DNA from: Ligilactobacillus ceti DSM 22408
GTDB taxonomy: Bacteria > Bacillota > Bacilli > Lactobacillales > Lactobacillaceae
Direction of reading: 5' to 3'
Assembly: GCF_000423245.1 (NCBI RefSeq)
Contig: NZ_KE383993.1
Span: 516,159 to 580,158 of the forward strand
DNA: 64,000 nt
The notes under the pieces were generated by a model, which ran no database searches, had not been told where the DNA came from, and saw only the letters and a program-made list of their open reading frames with translations. Each line of letters opens with the position of its first letter. Within the stretch, counting starts at the first letter, position 1. Below, piece after piece: positions 40,792-50,949 of the stretch. Position numbers and translations under genes: made by a program.

Positions 40792-42102
40792 TTATTTACG
40801 ACGTCTTTCGATTAAATGAATTGGTGTTCCTTCAAAATCAAAGGCTTCCCGAATTCTATTTTCTAAGAAACGTTCATAAGAAAAGTGCATTAATTCTGGA
40901 TCATTTACGAAAATTACAAATGTTGGTGGCTTAGTTGCCACTTGAGTTGCATAGTAAACACGTAAACGTTTGCCGTTATCTGTTGGTGTTGGATTATAAG
41001 CAATCGCATCCATCACAACTTCATTTAAAACAGCTGATGGAATTCGTTGCGCATGGTTAGCGTTAACTTTTTCAATCAATTCTGGTAATTTATTCAAGCG
41101 TTGACCTGTTTTAGCAGATACATACACAATTGGTGCATAGCTTAAATATTGGAATTCTTGACGAATTTTTTGCGTGAATTCTTGCATAGAACGACCATCT
41201 TTTTCGATGGCATCCCATTTATTTACCGCAATAATGATCCCACGACCAGCTTCGTGCGCATAACCAGCAACGTGTTTATCTTGTTCACGAATACCTTCTT
41301 CAGCATTCAAGACCACCACAACAACGTCGGAGCGATCAATCGCTTGCATCGCACGTAAAACAGAGTATTTTTCAGTATTTTCATATACTTTACCCCGTTT
41401 CCGAATTCCGGCTGTATCGATCATAGTATATTCAGTACCATCATCAGTTGTGAACTTCGTATCAATCGCATCACGTGTTGTACCTTCAACATTAGAAACA
41501 ATTACACGATTTTCACCTAAGATACTATTAACTAATGATGATTTACCAACATTAGGACGACCAATAAAACTAAATTTAATTGAATCATCTTGTTCTTCTT
41601 CTGTTTCAGATGGGAATTCTTTCACAACGCAATCTAAAAGATCACCTGTTCCGATCCCGTGAGATCCAGCAACTGGTACTGGTTCTCCAAAACCTAAGGC
41701 ATAAAAGTCATAAATTTCTGAACGTAATTCAGGATTATCAACTTTATTAACAGCTAAAATAACTGGTTTATCTGAACGATATAAGATTTTAGCTACTTTT
41801 TCATCAGCTAAAGTTAAACCTTCTTTGATACTTACTACAAAGACAATAACATCTGCTTCATCAATCGCAATTTGCGCTTGTTCTGTAATTTGAGTTAAGA
41901 AAGGTTCATCACCAATATCAATCCCACCAGTATCAATAATGTTAAAAGAGCGACCTAACCATTCACTTGTAGCGTAAATACGATCACGCGTTACACCCGG
42001 AATATCTTCCACGATGGAAATTCTTTCACCGGCTAAACGGTTAAAAATTGTTGATTTACCAACATTTGGACGACCAACAATCGCAACAATTGGATTTGCC
42101 AT
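40792..42102 (-). CDS. der: GTPase Der (EngA)
   Basis: 436 residues with two GTPase domains in tandem: [14 protein letters not shown] at residue 10 and [15 protein letters not shown] near residue 183, NKVD and NKWD motifs, and a C-terminal KH-like domain. Needed for 50S ribosome assembly. Lies between rpsA-like and hup as in other Firmicutes. Confidence 0.97.
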   Translation of the reverse strand: MANPIVAIVGRPNVGKSTIFNRLAGERISIVEDIPGVTRDRIYATSEWLGRSFNIIDTGGIDIGDEPFLTQITEQAQIAIDEADVIVFVVSIKEGLTLADEKVAKILYRSDKPVILAVNKVDNPELRSEIYDFYALGFGEPVPVAGSHGIGTGDLLDCVVKEFPSETEEEQDDSIKFSFIGRPNVGKSSLVNSILGENRVIVSNVEGTTRDAIDTKFTTDDGTEYTMIDTAGIRKRGKVYENTEKYSVLRAMQAIDRSDVVVVVLNAEEGIREQDKHVAGYAHEAGRGIIIAVNKWDAIEKDGRSMQEFTQKIRQEFQYLSYAPIVYVSAKTGQRLNKLPELIEKVNANHAQRIPSAVLNEVVMDAIAYNPTPTDNGKRLRVYYATQVATKPPTFVIFVNDPELMHFSYERFLENRIREAFDFEGTPIHLIERRRK

Positions 42103-42161
42103 TTAACATTCCTCCTTTTATTTTTTCATTTTCTTTAATAATTATTTGTTTTTTAATAAAT

Positions 42162-42203
42162 AAAAAACTGACCCAGAAGATCCGATCCTTTGGGTCAGTT
42201 TAA
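42162..42203 (-). terminator. Terminator of the rpsA-like gene
   Basis: AAACTGACCCA and TGGGTCAGTTT pair and T6 follows on the minus strand. Confidence 0.85.
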
Positions 42204-42222
42204 AAATCGACTTTATTAATGA

Positions 42223-43407
42223 TTATTCGTTAATTTCGTCACCAATAAGATCACCAAGTGTGAAACCTGTGTTTTCTTCAGGAATTTCAACAACTTCTTC
42301 CACTACTTCTTCAGCAGCTTCTTCAGTTTGTGGTCTTTCTTGTAATGCTTTAATAGATAAAGCTAAACGATGTTCTGGTGCATTAACACTTAAAACTTTA
42401 ACTTTAACTGTTTCACCAGAAGTTAAAACTTCACTTGGTGTTGCAATATGTTTGTGAGCAATTTGTGAGATGTGAACTAAACCTTCAACACCTGGCATAA
42501 CTTCAACAAAAGCACCAAAGTCTGTTAAACGTTTAACTGTTCCTTCTAATTCATCGCCTTCAGCAATTTCTTCTGCAACAACATCCCATGGTTCTGGTAA
42601 TGTTTGTTTGATAGATAATGAAATACGGCCTTTTTCTGTATCTACGCCTAAAACTTTAACTTTAACATCTTGACCAACTTCTAAAACATCTGAAGGTTGG
42701 TTAACACGTTCGTATGAAATTTCAGATACGTGAACTAAACCATCAACACCACCTAAGTCAACGAATGCACCAAAGTTTGTTAAACGAGCTACTTTACCTT
42801 CAATAACATCGCCTTCAACTAATTTAGCCATTGTTTCTGCGCGTTGTGCTTCACGTTTAGCACGTGCAATATCACGGTGTGATAAGATTAAGCGGTTTTC
42901 GCTTGGATCGATTTCGATAATCTTAAGTTCTAATTCTTGACCTTTGTATTGGTTTAAATCATCAACATATTGGTCTGAAACCATTGATGCTGGGATGAAA
43001 CCACGGATACCAGCGTCAACTACTAAACCACCACGTACTACTTGAGTAACAGGTGCTGTAATTGTTTCACCAGCTTCAAATTTTGCTTTAACATCTTCCC
43101 AAATCTTACGGGCTGCTAAACGACGTTGTGATAATAAGTAGCTACCGCCTTCTTTATCAGAACCGATGCGTGATACAACTACTAAATCAAGTACGTCACC
43201 CATTTTAATTTCTTCTTTAATATCATCTCGTTGTACTGTTAATTCACGGACAGGTACGACACCTTCAACGCCTGCACCTTCAATTCCGACAATAACTTGC
43301 ATTGAATCGTCAATAGCTAAAACTTCACCTTTAACTACATCACCTACGTTTACTTCTTGAACACTGTTCAATGCTTCTAATAAATCCTTGTTTGCTTCTT
43401 TACTCAT
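42223..43407 (-). CDS. rpsA: Ribosomal protein S1-like RNA-binding protein
   Basis: 394 residues with four S1 domains (starts near residues 18, 105, 190, 275; for example LEGTVKRLTDFGAFVEV and VHISQIAHKHI), followed by a Glu-rich tail. Firmicute S1 homologues are shorter than the six-domain E. coli protein. Follows cmk. Confidence 0.94.
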   Translation of the reverse strand: MSKEANKDLLEALNSVQEVNVGDVVKGEVLAIDDSMQVIVGIEGAGVEGVVPVRELTVQRDDIKEEIKMGDVLDLVVVSRIGSDKEGGSYLLSQRRLAARKIWEDVKAKFEAGETITAPVTQVVRGGLVVDAGIRGFIPASMVSDQYVDDLNQYKGQELELKIIEIDPSENRLILSHRDIARAKREAQRAETMAKLVEGDVIEGKVARLTNFGAFVDLGGVDGLVHVSEISYERVNQPSDVLEVGQDVKVKVLGVDTEKGRISLSIKQTLPEPWDVVAEEIAEGDELEGTVKRLTDFGAFVEVMPGVEGLVHISQIAHKHIATPSEVLTSGETVKVKVLSVNAPEHRLALSIKALQERPQTEEAAEEVVEEVVEIPEENTGFTLGDLIGDEINE

Positions 43408-43483
43408 GGACTATGTCCTCCTTAACGACTAACTTCGTGTACCATTTTACCTTATTTTTTAAACAAATACCAGCTAAACATGT

Positions 43484-44167
43484 TTATTTAGCGTTCTTTT
43501 TTATAATTTTTTTGATTTCAGCAACAACTTGTTCAATATTTAAGCTTGTTGTATCAAGTTTAATTGCATCTTCAGCACAAATTAATGGTGCTTCTTTCCG
43601 TGTTGAATCTTTATAATCACGTGCCGCAATTTCTTCTTCTAACACTGCTAAGGGAGTTTCAATTCCTTTAGCTTGATTTTCGCGATAACGACGTAATGCT
43701 CGTTCATGAACTGTTGCTTCCATAAAGACTTTGACTTGGGCATTTGGTAAAACAACTGACCCAATATCACGTCCATCCATCACAATTCCACCAGCATCAG
43801 CAATTTCTCTTTGACGTTGAGTCATAGCTTTACGAACACTAGGTTGTGCCGCAACTAAAGAAACATTATTTGTAACATCTGGCATCCGAATTGCATCAGT
43901 AACTTCTTCACCATTTACAAAAACTTTTTGTACTGGTTCAGCTGGTACAAATTCTAATTGAACATCTTTTAACATTTCTTCTAATGCTTGATTATCATCT
44001 AAAGCTACATTATTTTTCAATGCATACCAAGTTGCCACACGATACATCGCACCTGTATCACAATAAATGTAATTCATTTCTTTCGCAACTAGCTTAGCAA
44101 CCGTACTTTTACCAGCAGAAGCCGGTCCATCGATTGCAATTTGCATTTTCGTAGTATTTTCATCCAT
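43484..44167 (-). CDS. cmk: Cytidylate kinase
   Basis: 227 residues. P-loop IAIDGPASAGKSTVAK near residue 10, MDGRDIGSVV near residue 125 and the NMP-binding region with YCDTGAMYR. Makes (d)CDP from (d)CMP. Next to the S1-like gene, as in Firmicutes generally. Confidence 0.97.
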   Translation of the reverse strand: MDENTTKMQIAIDGPASAGKSTVAKLVAKEMNYIYCDTGAMYRVATWYALKNNVALDDNQALEEMLKDVQLEFVPAEPVQKVFVNGEEVTDAIRMPDVTNNVSLVAAQPSVRKAMTQRQREIADAGGIVMDGRDIGSVVLPNAQVKVFMEATVHERALRRYRENQAKGIETPLAVLEEEIAARDYKDSTRKEAPLICAEDAIKLDTTSLNIEQVVAEIKKIIKKNAK

Positions 44168-44204
44168 CTTTATCTATCCTCTTTCCAGCGCTTAATTCAA
44201 AATA

Positions 44205-44229
44205 AATAGAGGTCATAAATGACCTCACA
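44205..44229 (-). terminator. Short hairpin terminator after the LysM gene
   Basis: TGAGGTCAT and ATGACCTCT pair, followed by T-rich sequence; weak. Confidence 0.55.
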
Positions 44230-44230
44230 T

Positions 44231-44851
44231 TTACTTAACTCTAATTTGTTGTCCTGGTGTGATTGTTGAATTAGCTGTCATACCTGGATTTAATTGTAAT
44301 AATTGATCAACTGTTAAACCATTATTAACTGCAATCCGGTAAATACCTTGTCCATTAGCAACTGTCACATATTTTTTAGCACTATCATTTGTAGATGCTT
44401 GTGAGCTAGCTTCATCAGCTGGCTTTTCAGGTTTTTGATCAGGATTATCTAAATCTTGATCAACATCATCTTCTGGATCAACTTCTTCAGCTTTGTCTTT
44501 TTTAGAACTAGCTTTTTTAGCTGATTTTTTCTTTTTCTTAGCTTTACTTTCTTTTTTAGATGTTTCTTTATCAACTGAAGTTACCACTTCAATCTTATCA
44601 TCGTTCATTGTATCGTTATTAGCTTTCTTTTGTGACACAAAATATAAAGCAATTGTTCCTAAAATAATGACTAAAAATATCACTAATAATGATGTTGTTA
44701 AGACCGTATGATTTTTGCTTTTCTTACGTGTTGCTGTCCGTGAATAGTTACCTTGTTCATCACGTTCATCTTCAAATTTCTTTTCCCAAGGTTTGTTTTC
44801 TTGTTCTGGATTTTTCATTTCTGGTTCTTGATGCTCGTTTTTTGGATCCAT
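44231..44851 (-). CDS. Membrane-anchored LysM protein
   Basis: 206 residues: acidic cytoplasmic N-terminus, one membrane helix (residues ~50-70), a Lys/Ser/Asp-rich outer linker and a C-terminal LysM domain (QGIYRIAVNNGLTVDQLLQL). LysM binds peptidoglycan. Matches the SAG1386/EF1546 family of surface proteins located between recQ and cmk. Confidence 0.9.
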   Translation of the reverse strand: MDPKNEHQEPEMKNPEQENKPWEKKFEDERDEQGNYSRTATRKKSKNHTVLTTSLLVIFLVIILGTIALYFVSQKKANNDTMNDDKIEVVTSVDKETSKKESKAKKKKKSAKKASSKKDKAEEVDPEDDVDQDLDNPDQKPEKPADEASSQASTNDSAKKYVTVANGQGIYRIAVNNGLTVDQLLQLNPGMTANSTITPGQQIRVK

Positions 44852-44988
44852 GTTATTCCTCCTCAGACCTTTTATAAATTATTTTATCATATTCTCGATT
44901 TGATTGCCTACAATTAGCTAAAGTTTTCTGCTGCTTTTAGTAATATTCACAATCTTTTAATTATTATATGATGGTTTTCATTCCAAAC

Positions 44989-46431
44989 TTACTTAGTTTT
45001 AAATAACTTAGCTAAAACATCTTGATACGTGGCTATTGGTTGTACACTTAGTTTCTGAGCATCACTTTGATGCATTAAACCTAATTGTTCATAACTAACA
45101 CTCGTTTCACAACAACAATATCGCGGTTTTTGCGTTTGTTTTTCTTCACCAAAATAACTTAGAATCTCATCACGTTTGCAACCATCACTCGTTAAATAAG
45201 TAATCATTCCGGCAATCCCTTGATATTTTTCATTTCGCCGTTGTTTAAAATACTGCAAAATTTGCTCTTCAGTTTGTTTTTTAGCTAATAAATGTTGAAT
45301 TAATTGAATCCTTTCTGGTGAATCCGCCGTAATCAATTCTGGATTTTGACTATAATAACGAATTTCATTTTGATCGGGAATTGTTTTTTCTAATAAATTA
45401 ACTTGTAAATTATAATCTTGCTTCGCATATATCAACCCCGCATAACTTTGTTGACCGTCACGGCCAGCTCGGCCAATTTCTTGCACATAACTTTCTAAAT
45501 CACTTGGATAATGATAATGCAATACATAACGGATGTTTTTCTTGTTCACACCCATTCCAAAAGCACTCGTTGCACAAATAATATCTAATTCATCATCTAA
45601 AAATTGATGTTGAATCATATAGCGTTGTTCCAAACCTAAATCCGCATGATAGGTCGCAACACGTAAATTGGTTTGAGCATTTAATAACGCGCTAATTTCT
45701 TCGGCTTTACGTTTACTTGAAAAATAAATCAAGCCCGGGCCTTGTAAATTTTGTACCATTTCAACTAATAGATCTTGTTTAGCTTGATCATCAGTAACTT
45801 CTTTCACATCTAAATAGATATTAGGACGATCCACTGAGCACCGCACAATATTAGCTGGATTTAATTCTAAATTCTCCAAAATATCTTGTGTAACTTTAGT
45901 TGTGGCTGTTGCCGTTAAAGCTAAAGTCAAGGGATTACCTAATTGCTTTTTCAATCGGCCTAACTCTAAATAATCAGGTCGAAAATCCGGTCCCCACTGC
46001 GAAATACAATGTGCTTCATCGATTACTAATAAACCTAGATTAAGTTTTCTTATCAAAGGAAAAATATCCTGATTTTGTAACATTTCTGGTGACATATAAA
46101 TAAAATCATACATAGATAAATGCTGCATCACATACTGACGTTCGGCATAGCTCAACTGTGAATTTAAAGCCACCACTTTTTTATCACCTAAATATTTCAA
46201 TTGCTCAACTTGATCTTGCATTAAAGATATTAAAGGCGAAATAATCAAGACAGTTTTCCGCTGAATTCTTTGATAGAGTTGATAACATAAACTTTTACCC
46301 GTCCCTGTAGGCAAAACTGCTAAAGTCGCTTCATTATTTAATAATTTTTGGAGCGTTTCTACTTGTCCAGGTCGAAAACTCGGATATTGATATTCTGTTT
46401 GTAAAATTTCTAATAATTTTGCTTCTTCCAC
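44989..46431 (-). CDS. recQ: RecQ-family ATP-dependent DNA helicase
   Basis: 480 residues. Walker A LPTGTGKSLCYQ near residue 42, DEAH box VIDEAHCISQWG near residue 138, helicase C motifs through HYHYPSDLESYVQEIGRAGRDGQ near residue 315, then a short zinc/winged-helix region without an HRDC domain. Start is GTG. Downstream of and nearly touching the ypbB-like gene; the pair is conserved in Bacilli. Confidence 0.94.
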   Translation of the reverse strand: MEEAKLLEILQTEYQYPSFRPGQVETLQKLLNNEATLAVLPTGTGKSLCYQLYQRIQRKTVLIISPLISLMQDQVEQLKYLGDKKVVALNSQLSYAERQYVMQHLSMYDFIYMSPEMLQNQDIFPLIRKLNLGLLVIDEAHCISQWGPDFRPDYLELGRLKKQLGNPLTLALTATATTKVTQDILENLELNPANIVRCSVDRPNIYLDVKEVTDDQAKQDLLVEMVQNLQGPGLIYFSSKRKAEEISALLNAQTNLRVATYHADLGLEQRYMIQHQFLDDELDIICATSAFGMGVNKKNIRYVLHYHYPSDLESYVQEIGRAGRDGQQSYAGLIYAKQDYNLQVNLLEKTIPDQNEIRYYSQNPELITADSPERIQLIQHLLAKKQTEEQILQYFKQRRNEKYQGIAGMITYLTSDGCKRDEILSYFGEEKQTQKPRYCCCETSVSYEQLGLMHQSDAQKLSVQPIATYQDVLAKLFKTK

Positions 46432-46433
46432 GC

Positions 46434-47471
46434 CTAATTATTTCGCTCCTTTCGTAATAAATCTATTTGGAACATTCTAAATTGTAAAAAAGTTAATTCA
46501 GGAAGTTTTTCTTTCAGCTCTTTATACTGAATAGTTGCCACATTCTGAATTGACATCATTTGACTTAAAGCTGTTTTTAATTCCGGTGTTAAAAATGCAT
46601 CCCGGGGGAAATCCCGTTTAATAATAGCTACATCAATCAAATGTTCTTCTACTGTTGCTGGTTTAACATGTCGCCGTTGACTAATCGTTGCAATATCAAA
46701 CCCTTGTAAATACATTTGATATGTAACTAAGGCACTTTGTGGTACACGACGTTCATTTTTCGTCCAAGCAACTAATTCTTTTAATATACTTTGTTCTTGA
46801 ACGATATATTGAGCATAGCGCAATAAGAAATCAACTTGCATCAAGGAAATTTCGGCTGGGCTATATGGCGTCATTTCCGCAATTTGTAGAGCTGTTTTCC
46901 CGTTAACTTGATAGCCGACCAAACTAGCACTAAAAGCTGCAGCTAACTGTGGATCTTCTTGTGCTAAAAATTTATTTAAAGTTTCATTTAATTCAGTCAC
47001 TAATTGAGCTAATGAATATTTTTTAATCCATTGTTTAACATAATATTGGGCCTGTAAATTAGAAGTAATCACATAATAACGTTTTTGGTCATAAGCATAT
47101 TCTGAAGCAGCTTGTACACTTAAATAAAAAACATCTTTCCATAATGGGTAATCAATTTGGGCTAATAATTGTGGCTTATGTAAATATAATCCAGCCTCTA
47201 TCATAGCTTGCTTTTTTTGTTCCCCTTGTGGTGTTAATTGATAAAATCCTTGTTGTGGCATCATCAAATCGCCTAATTTAACTAGTTGAGCTAATTCTTT
47301 TAGAAAAATACTTTCTTGTAATTTAGGTTCTTCATTAATATATCCTAACCAATCATAATAAAAACCCCAAAACAAACTCGAACTGGTAATTTTATTTGTC
47401 ATTAATTGTCGCAAGACACTAGCTTTTTTTAATTTTTCTGGCTCAAAATACAGAATCCATGGTTGGTGCAT
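46434..47471 (-). CDS. YpbB-like helix-turn-helix protein
   Basis: 345 residues. The C-terminal 90 residues (FDIATISQRRHVKPATVEEHLI) form the helicase-associated helix-turn-helix domain found in YpbB beside RecQ/RecS. The N-terminal part is helical with no recognised domain. Function likely connected to the RecQ helicase. Confidence 0.85.
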   Translation of the reverse strand: MHQPWILYFEPEKLKKASVLRQLMTNKITSSSLFWGFYYDWLGYINEEPKLQESIFLKELAQLVKLGDLMMPQQGFYQLTPQGEQKKQAMIEAGLYLHKPQLLAQIDYPLWKDVFYLSVQAASEYAYDQKRYYVITSNLQAQYYVKQWIKKYSLAQLVTELNETLNKFLAQEDPQLAAAFSASLVGYQVNGKTALQIAEMTPYSPAEISLMQVDFLLRYAQYIVQEQSILKELVAWTKNERRVPQSALVTYQMYLQGFDIATISQRRHVKPATVEEHLIDVAIIKRDFPRDAFLTPELKTALSQMMSIQNVATIQYKELKEKLPELTFLQFRMFQIDLLRKERNN

Positions 47472-47591
47472 TAAAAAATCACACTCCCTCTTCCAATCTC
47501 TCTCACTTTATATAATACGTCTTCTCTCCTTTTTTAGCATGCTTTTTCAACTTTTTTATTGAATCAATTATTTTTTAAATGGTATTAGTTG

Positions 47592-47638
47592 AATTATTAG
47601 AAAACAAATATTATTATAATAATTAAGGCGCACCTAAA
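47592..47638 (+). promoter_or_regulatory. mntH promoter with DtxR/MntR-type operator
   Basis: TTGAAT (47589-47594), 17 nt and TATTAT (47612-47617). Immediately after it, TTAAGGCGCACCTAAA (47623-47638) is a near-palindrome with half-sites TTTAGG and CCTTAA, the layout of metal-dependent DtxR/MntR operators, overlapping the likely start site. Repression by Mn-loaded regulator is inferred. Confidence 0.5.
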
Positions 47639-47718
47639 AAAAGATTTCTTTTAGACAAAATAAGGTGTAAAATACAATTGTTAATTTAAACATTAAGAAA
47701 GTGAGGGTTGATTCTACT

Positions 47719-49293
47719 GTGAGTCATACACAAAACAAACATAAATTTATTGAATACGCGAATGGTCCTTCGCTTGAAGAAATTAATGGGACAGTTTCTG
47801 TTCCTAAAGGACAAGGTTTTTGGAAAACATTATTTGCTTACTCAGGTCCTGGTGCCTTAGTAGCGGTTGGTTATATGGATCCGGGTAACTGGTCCACTTC
47901 CATCACTGGTGGGCAAAACTTCCAATATCTTTTAATGTCAGTTATTTTAATGTCAAGTTTAATTGCCATGTTATTACAATATATGGCCGCCAAACTTGGG
48001 ATTGTTAGTCAAATGGACTTAGCTCAAGCAATTCGAGCTCGGACAAGTCGTTCCTTAGGGATTGTCCTCTGGGTTTTAACTGAGTTAGCTATTATGGCAA
48101 CTGATATCGCGGAAGTTATCGGGGCTGCGATTGCTTTATATCTCTTATTTGATATTCCTTTAGTCGTCGCCGTCTTTATTACTGTTTTTGACGTTTTATT
48201 ACTTTTACTGTTAACTAAAGTTGGTTTTAGAAAAATTGAAGCTTTAGTTGTTGCTTTAATCTTAGTAATTTTATTCGTCTTTACTTATCAAGTTATCCTC
48301 TCAGATCCTGATTGGAGTGCTGTTTTCGCTGGATTTATTCCTACTTCCCAAACATTCGCATCTAAACCAGTAATTGCTGGGATGGATCCTTTACATGGGG
48401 CTTTAGGTATTATCGGTGCAACAGTTATGCCGCACAACTTATATCTTCACTCAGCTGTTTCTCAAACAAGAAACATCGATCATAATAACGAAGATGACGT
48501 GGCAGAAGCAGTTCGTTTTAGCGCATGGGATTCTAACATCCAATTAACATTCGCTTTCGTTGTTAACTCATTATTATTAATTATGGGTGTTGCTGTTTTC
48601 AAATCTGGTGCTGTTAAAGACCCTTCATTCTTTGGTCTTTACCATGCCTTATCTGATTCCTCGATGTTAAGTAATGGTGTTTTAATTAAAGTAGCACAAT
48701 CTGGTGCTTTATCTGTCTTATTCGCAGTTGCTTTACTTGCTTCCGGGCAAAACTCGACAATTACCGGGACATTAACAGGACAAGTTATTATGGAAGGTTT
48801 CATCCATATGAAAATGCCACTTTGGGCACGTCGTTTAATTACACGTTTAATTTCTGTTATTCCAGTTTTAGTCTGTGTCATGTTAACCAACAGCAAAAAT
48901 CCACTCGCACAACATGAGGCCCTGAATAATTTGATGAATAACTCACAAGTCTTCTTAGCCTTTGCCTTGCCATTCTCAATGATTCCATTGCTGATGATGA
49001 CAAATAGTACCGCTGAAATGGGAAGTCGTTTTAAAAATGGTCTCTGGTTACGGATTTTAGGTTGGCTCTCTGTTATTTCATTAACACTCTTGAATTTACG
49101 TGGTTTACCAGATTCAATCGCTGCCTTCTATGGTGATAATCCAAATGCTGCTCAAATGCATCAAGCTTATATTATTGCTTACTTTGCAATCGCAGCTATC
49201 TTAGCCTTACTTGTTTGGACAATTTGGGATCTCCATCGTGGTAATAAAGAACTTGCCTTAAAACAAGCAGCTTTACAAAATGATGCAAAATAA
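47719..49293 (+). CDS. mntH: Nramp-family divalent metal (Mn/Fe) transporter
   Basis: About 524 residues. GPGALVAVGYMDPGNWSTS near residue 45 is the TM1 metal-binding motif (Asp-Pro-Gly-Asn), and GATVMPHNLYLHS near residue 235 the TM6 motif (Met-Pro-His). Eleven to twelve membrane helices; proton-coupled manganese import is typical of LAB. The start chosen is the GTG of VSHTQNK, with GAGGG about 11 nt upstream. Confidence 0.95.
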   Translation: MSHTQNKHKFIEYANGPSLEEINGTVSVPKGQGFWKTLFAYSGPGALVAVGYMDPGNWSTSITGGQNFQYLLMSVILMSSLIAMLLQYMAAKLGIVSQMDLAQAIRARTSRSLGIVLWVLTELAIMATDIAEVIGAAIALYLLFDIPLVVAVFITVFDVLLLLLLTKVGFRKIEALVVALILVILFVFTYQVILSDPDWSAVFAGFIPTSQTFASKPVIAGMDPLHGALGIIGATVMPHNLYLHSAVSQTRNIDHNNEDDVAEAVRFSAWDSNIQLTFAFVVNSLLLIMGVAVFKSGAVKDPSFFGLYHALSDSSMLSNGVLIKVAQSGALSVLFAVALLASGQNSTITGTLTGQVIMEGFIHMKMPLWARRLITRLISVIPVLVCVMLTNSKNPLAQHEALNNLMNNSQVFLAFALPFSMIPLLMMTNSTAEMGSRFKNGLWLRILGWLSVISLTLLNLRGLPDSIAAFYGDNPNAAQMHQAYIIAYFAIAAILALLVWTIWDLHRGNKELALKQAALQNDAK

Positions 49294-49301
49294 ATAAATA
49301 A

Positions 49302-49352
49302 AAAAGAACGATATAAATTGATTTAATTAATCAACTTATATCGTTCTTTTTT
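49302..49352. terminator. Bidirectional terminator between mntH and ribU
   Basis: AGAACGATATAA and TTATATCGTTCT form a long stem with A/T tracts on both sides. Confidence 0.85.
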
Positions 49353-49920
49353 ATGCACTAATTTTTTCTTGAATTGCTTTACTTAATTTCGGATAAATCA
49401 CACCAAAGATAATCCCAATAACAATTCCTTTAATTAAATTAAAAGGAATCACACCATACAAAATCATTTGGCCTAAACTAATATTTAACTGCATACCCAA
49501 CACATTCAAATATAAAGGTGTAATAACCAACCAGTTAGCTAAAGCCATCGCTATTGTTAATAACAATGTCGCTAATAATACAATACCTGCATATTTTTTA
49601 CCGTGTCGCGCCCCACGTTTTAAACCAGCGTAAATAGTTGTACAAAAGATTGCACTCGCTAATAAACTAGCTCCAACACCAATTAAGTTCGGTAAACTCG
49701 GACCACTTAATACAAAATAAATGACTGTCCGCAATAATAAAATTTCCCATCCACCACGATAACCTAAAACAATAAAACCTAATAAAACTGGTAAATCGCT
49801 TAGATCAAGTTTCATCCAAGGTACTAGTGGAATAATACTAACCGCTAAAAACATTAATAAGTAAGCCATCACAGCCAAAACTGCTATTAATGTATATTTT
49901 TTGGTTTTGCTTTGTTGCAT
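49351..49920 (-). CDS. ribU: Riboflavin ECF transporter S component
   Basis: About 189 residues with six membrane helices; VSIIPLVPWMKLDLSDLPVLLG carries the substrate loop typical of RibU, here in part. It works with a shared EcfAA'T module that is not in this window. ATG of MQQSKTK preceded by GGAGG. The FMN riboswitch upstream confirms the assignment. Confidence 0.96.
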   Translation of the reverse strand: MQQSKTKKYTLIAVLAVMAYLLMFLAVSIIPLVPWMKLDLSDLPVLLGFIVLGYRGGWEILLLRTVIYFVLSGPSLPNLIGVGASLLASAIFCTTIYAGLKRGARHGKKYAGIVLLATLLLTIAMALANWLVITPLYLNVLGMQLNISLGQMILYGVIPFNLIKGIVIGIIFGVIYPKLSKAIQEKISA

Positions 49921-49964
49921 GTTCAACCTCCATTGAAGGTTATCTTCACCGCGGACTTTTAACT

Positions 49965-50003
49965 AAAAAAACTCTACCAACTTAGCTTGTTGATAGAGTT
50001 TTA
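49965..50003 (-). terminator. Riboswitch-controlled terminator of ribU
   Basis: AAACTCTATCAACAA and AGTTGGTAGAGTTT pair (with small imperfections) and T6 follows, between the aptamer and the ribU start. Confidence 0.85.
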
Positions 50004-50029
50004 TTTTTAATCATCATTAAAAAAGCCCT

Positions 50030-50142
50030 ATCTTCTTCCATCCAGACTATACTGTCGGTACTGGAGTTACACCAGTTCAACTCTATTACTAGAGGTCGCG
50101 GACTATTACCGCCGGTCGGGATTTACACCCTGCCCTGAAGAT
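50030..50142 (-). promoter_or_regulatory. FMN riboswitch (RFN element)
   Basis: The minus strand contains the conserved FMN aptamer: ATCTTCAGGGCAGGGTG at the 5' end, AATTCCC-like TAAATCCCGACCGGCGGT and GATGGAAGAAGAT at the 3' end. High FMN would favour the terminator and switch ribU off. Confidence 0.97.
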
Positions 50143-50205
50143 AAACCAAAATATTATTTAATTTCTTTTAAATTATAACACAACTTATTTAAAATAAGTT
50201 ATTAA

Positions 50206-50934
50206 TTATTTGCCTTTACGAACTGTTTTTTTCAATTCACTAACTTCTAAACTTGTTAAAGGTCTGAAATCGCCTGATGTTAAGCCATTTAAGTTTAAAA
50301 AGCCATATGTTTCACGTTTTAATTTTTGTACGGGATGGCCAATTGCTTTAAACATTTTCTTAACTTGATGGTTACGACCTTCATGAATTGTTAATGACAC
50401 AACTGATGTTTTCTTTTGAAAATCACTTGATAAAACTTTACATTTTGCTCGAGCTGTCTTTTTACCATCGATCACAACACCTTGACGAAGTTTTTGTAAT
50501 TCTTCATTTGTTGGTGTTCCTTCAACTTTAGCAACATATGTTTTATTAACTTTATAACGTGGGTGCATTAATTGATTAGCTAATTCACCATCATTCGTCA
50601 TTAATAATAATCCAGATGTATCATAATCTAAACGTCCTACTGGGTAAACCCGTTGTTCAAAATCAGTAAAGTAATCTGTAACTACTTTACGACCTTTATC
50701 ATCTTTCGCTGCTGAAATCACGCCACGTGGTTTATATAACAAGAAATACACTTTCTTTTCTTTATCAATAGGATTTCTATCGACTAACACGAAATCTTGT
50801 GAGCCAACTTTCACTCCTAATTCCGTCACGATTTTACCATTCACGGATACCCGTCCTGCTTGAATTAATTTTTCGCTTGCGCGACGCGATGCCACACCAG
50901 CATTTGCCATAACTTTTTGTAATCTTTCTGCCAT
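50206..50934 (-). CDS. rluB: Pseudouridine synthase RluB (23S rRNA)
   Basis: 242 residues. S4 domain at residues 1-60 (MANAGVASRRASEKLI), then the RsuA/RluB catalytic GRLDYDTSGLLLMTNDGEL with its Asp near residue 105, and GRNHQVKKMFK. Modifies 23S rRNA. Follows scpB at a short spacing, as in other LAB. Confidence 0.95.
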   Translation of the reverse strand: MAERLQKVMANAGVASRRASEKLIQAGRVSVNGKIVTELGVKVGSQDFVLVDRNPIDKEKKVYFLLYKPRGVISAAKDDKGRKVVTDYFTDFEQRVYPVGRLDYDTSGLLLMTNDGELANQLMHPRYKVNKTYVAKVEGTPTNEELQKLRQGVVIDGKKTARAKCKVLSSDFQKKTSVVSLTIHEGRNHQVKKMFKAIGHPVQKLKRETYGFLNLNGLTSGDFRPLTSLEVSELKKTVRKGK

Positions 50935-50949
50935 TATATTCCTCCTAAT

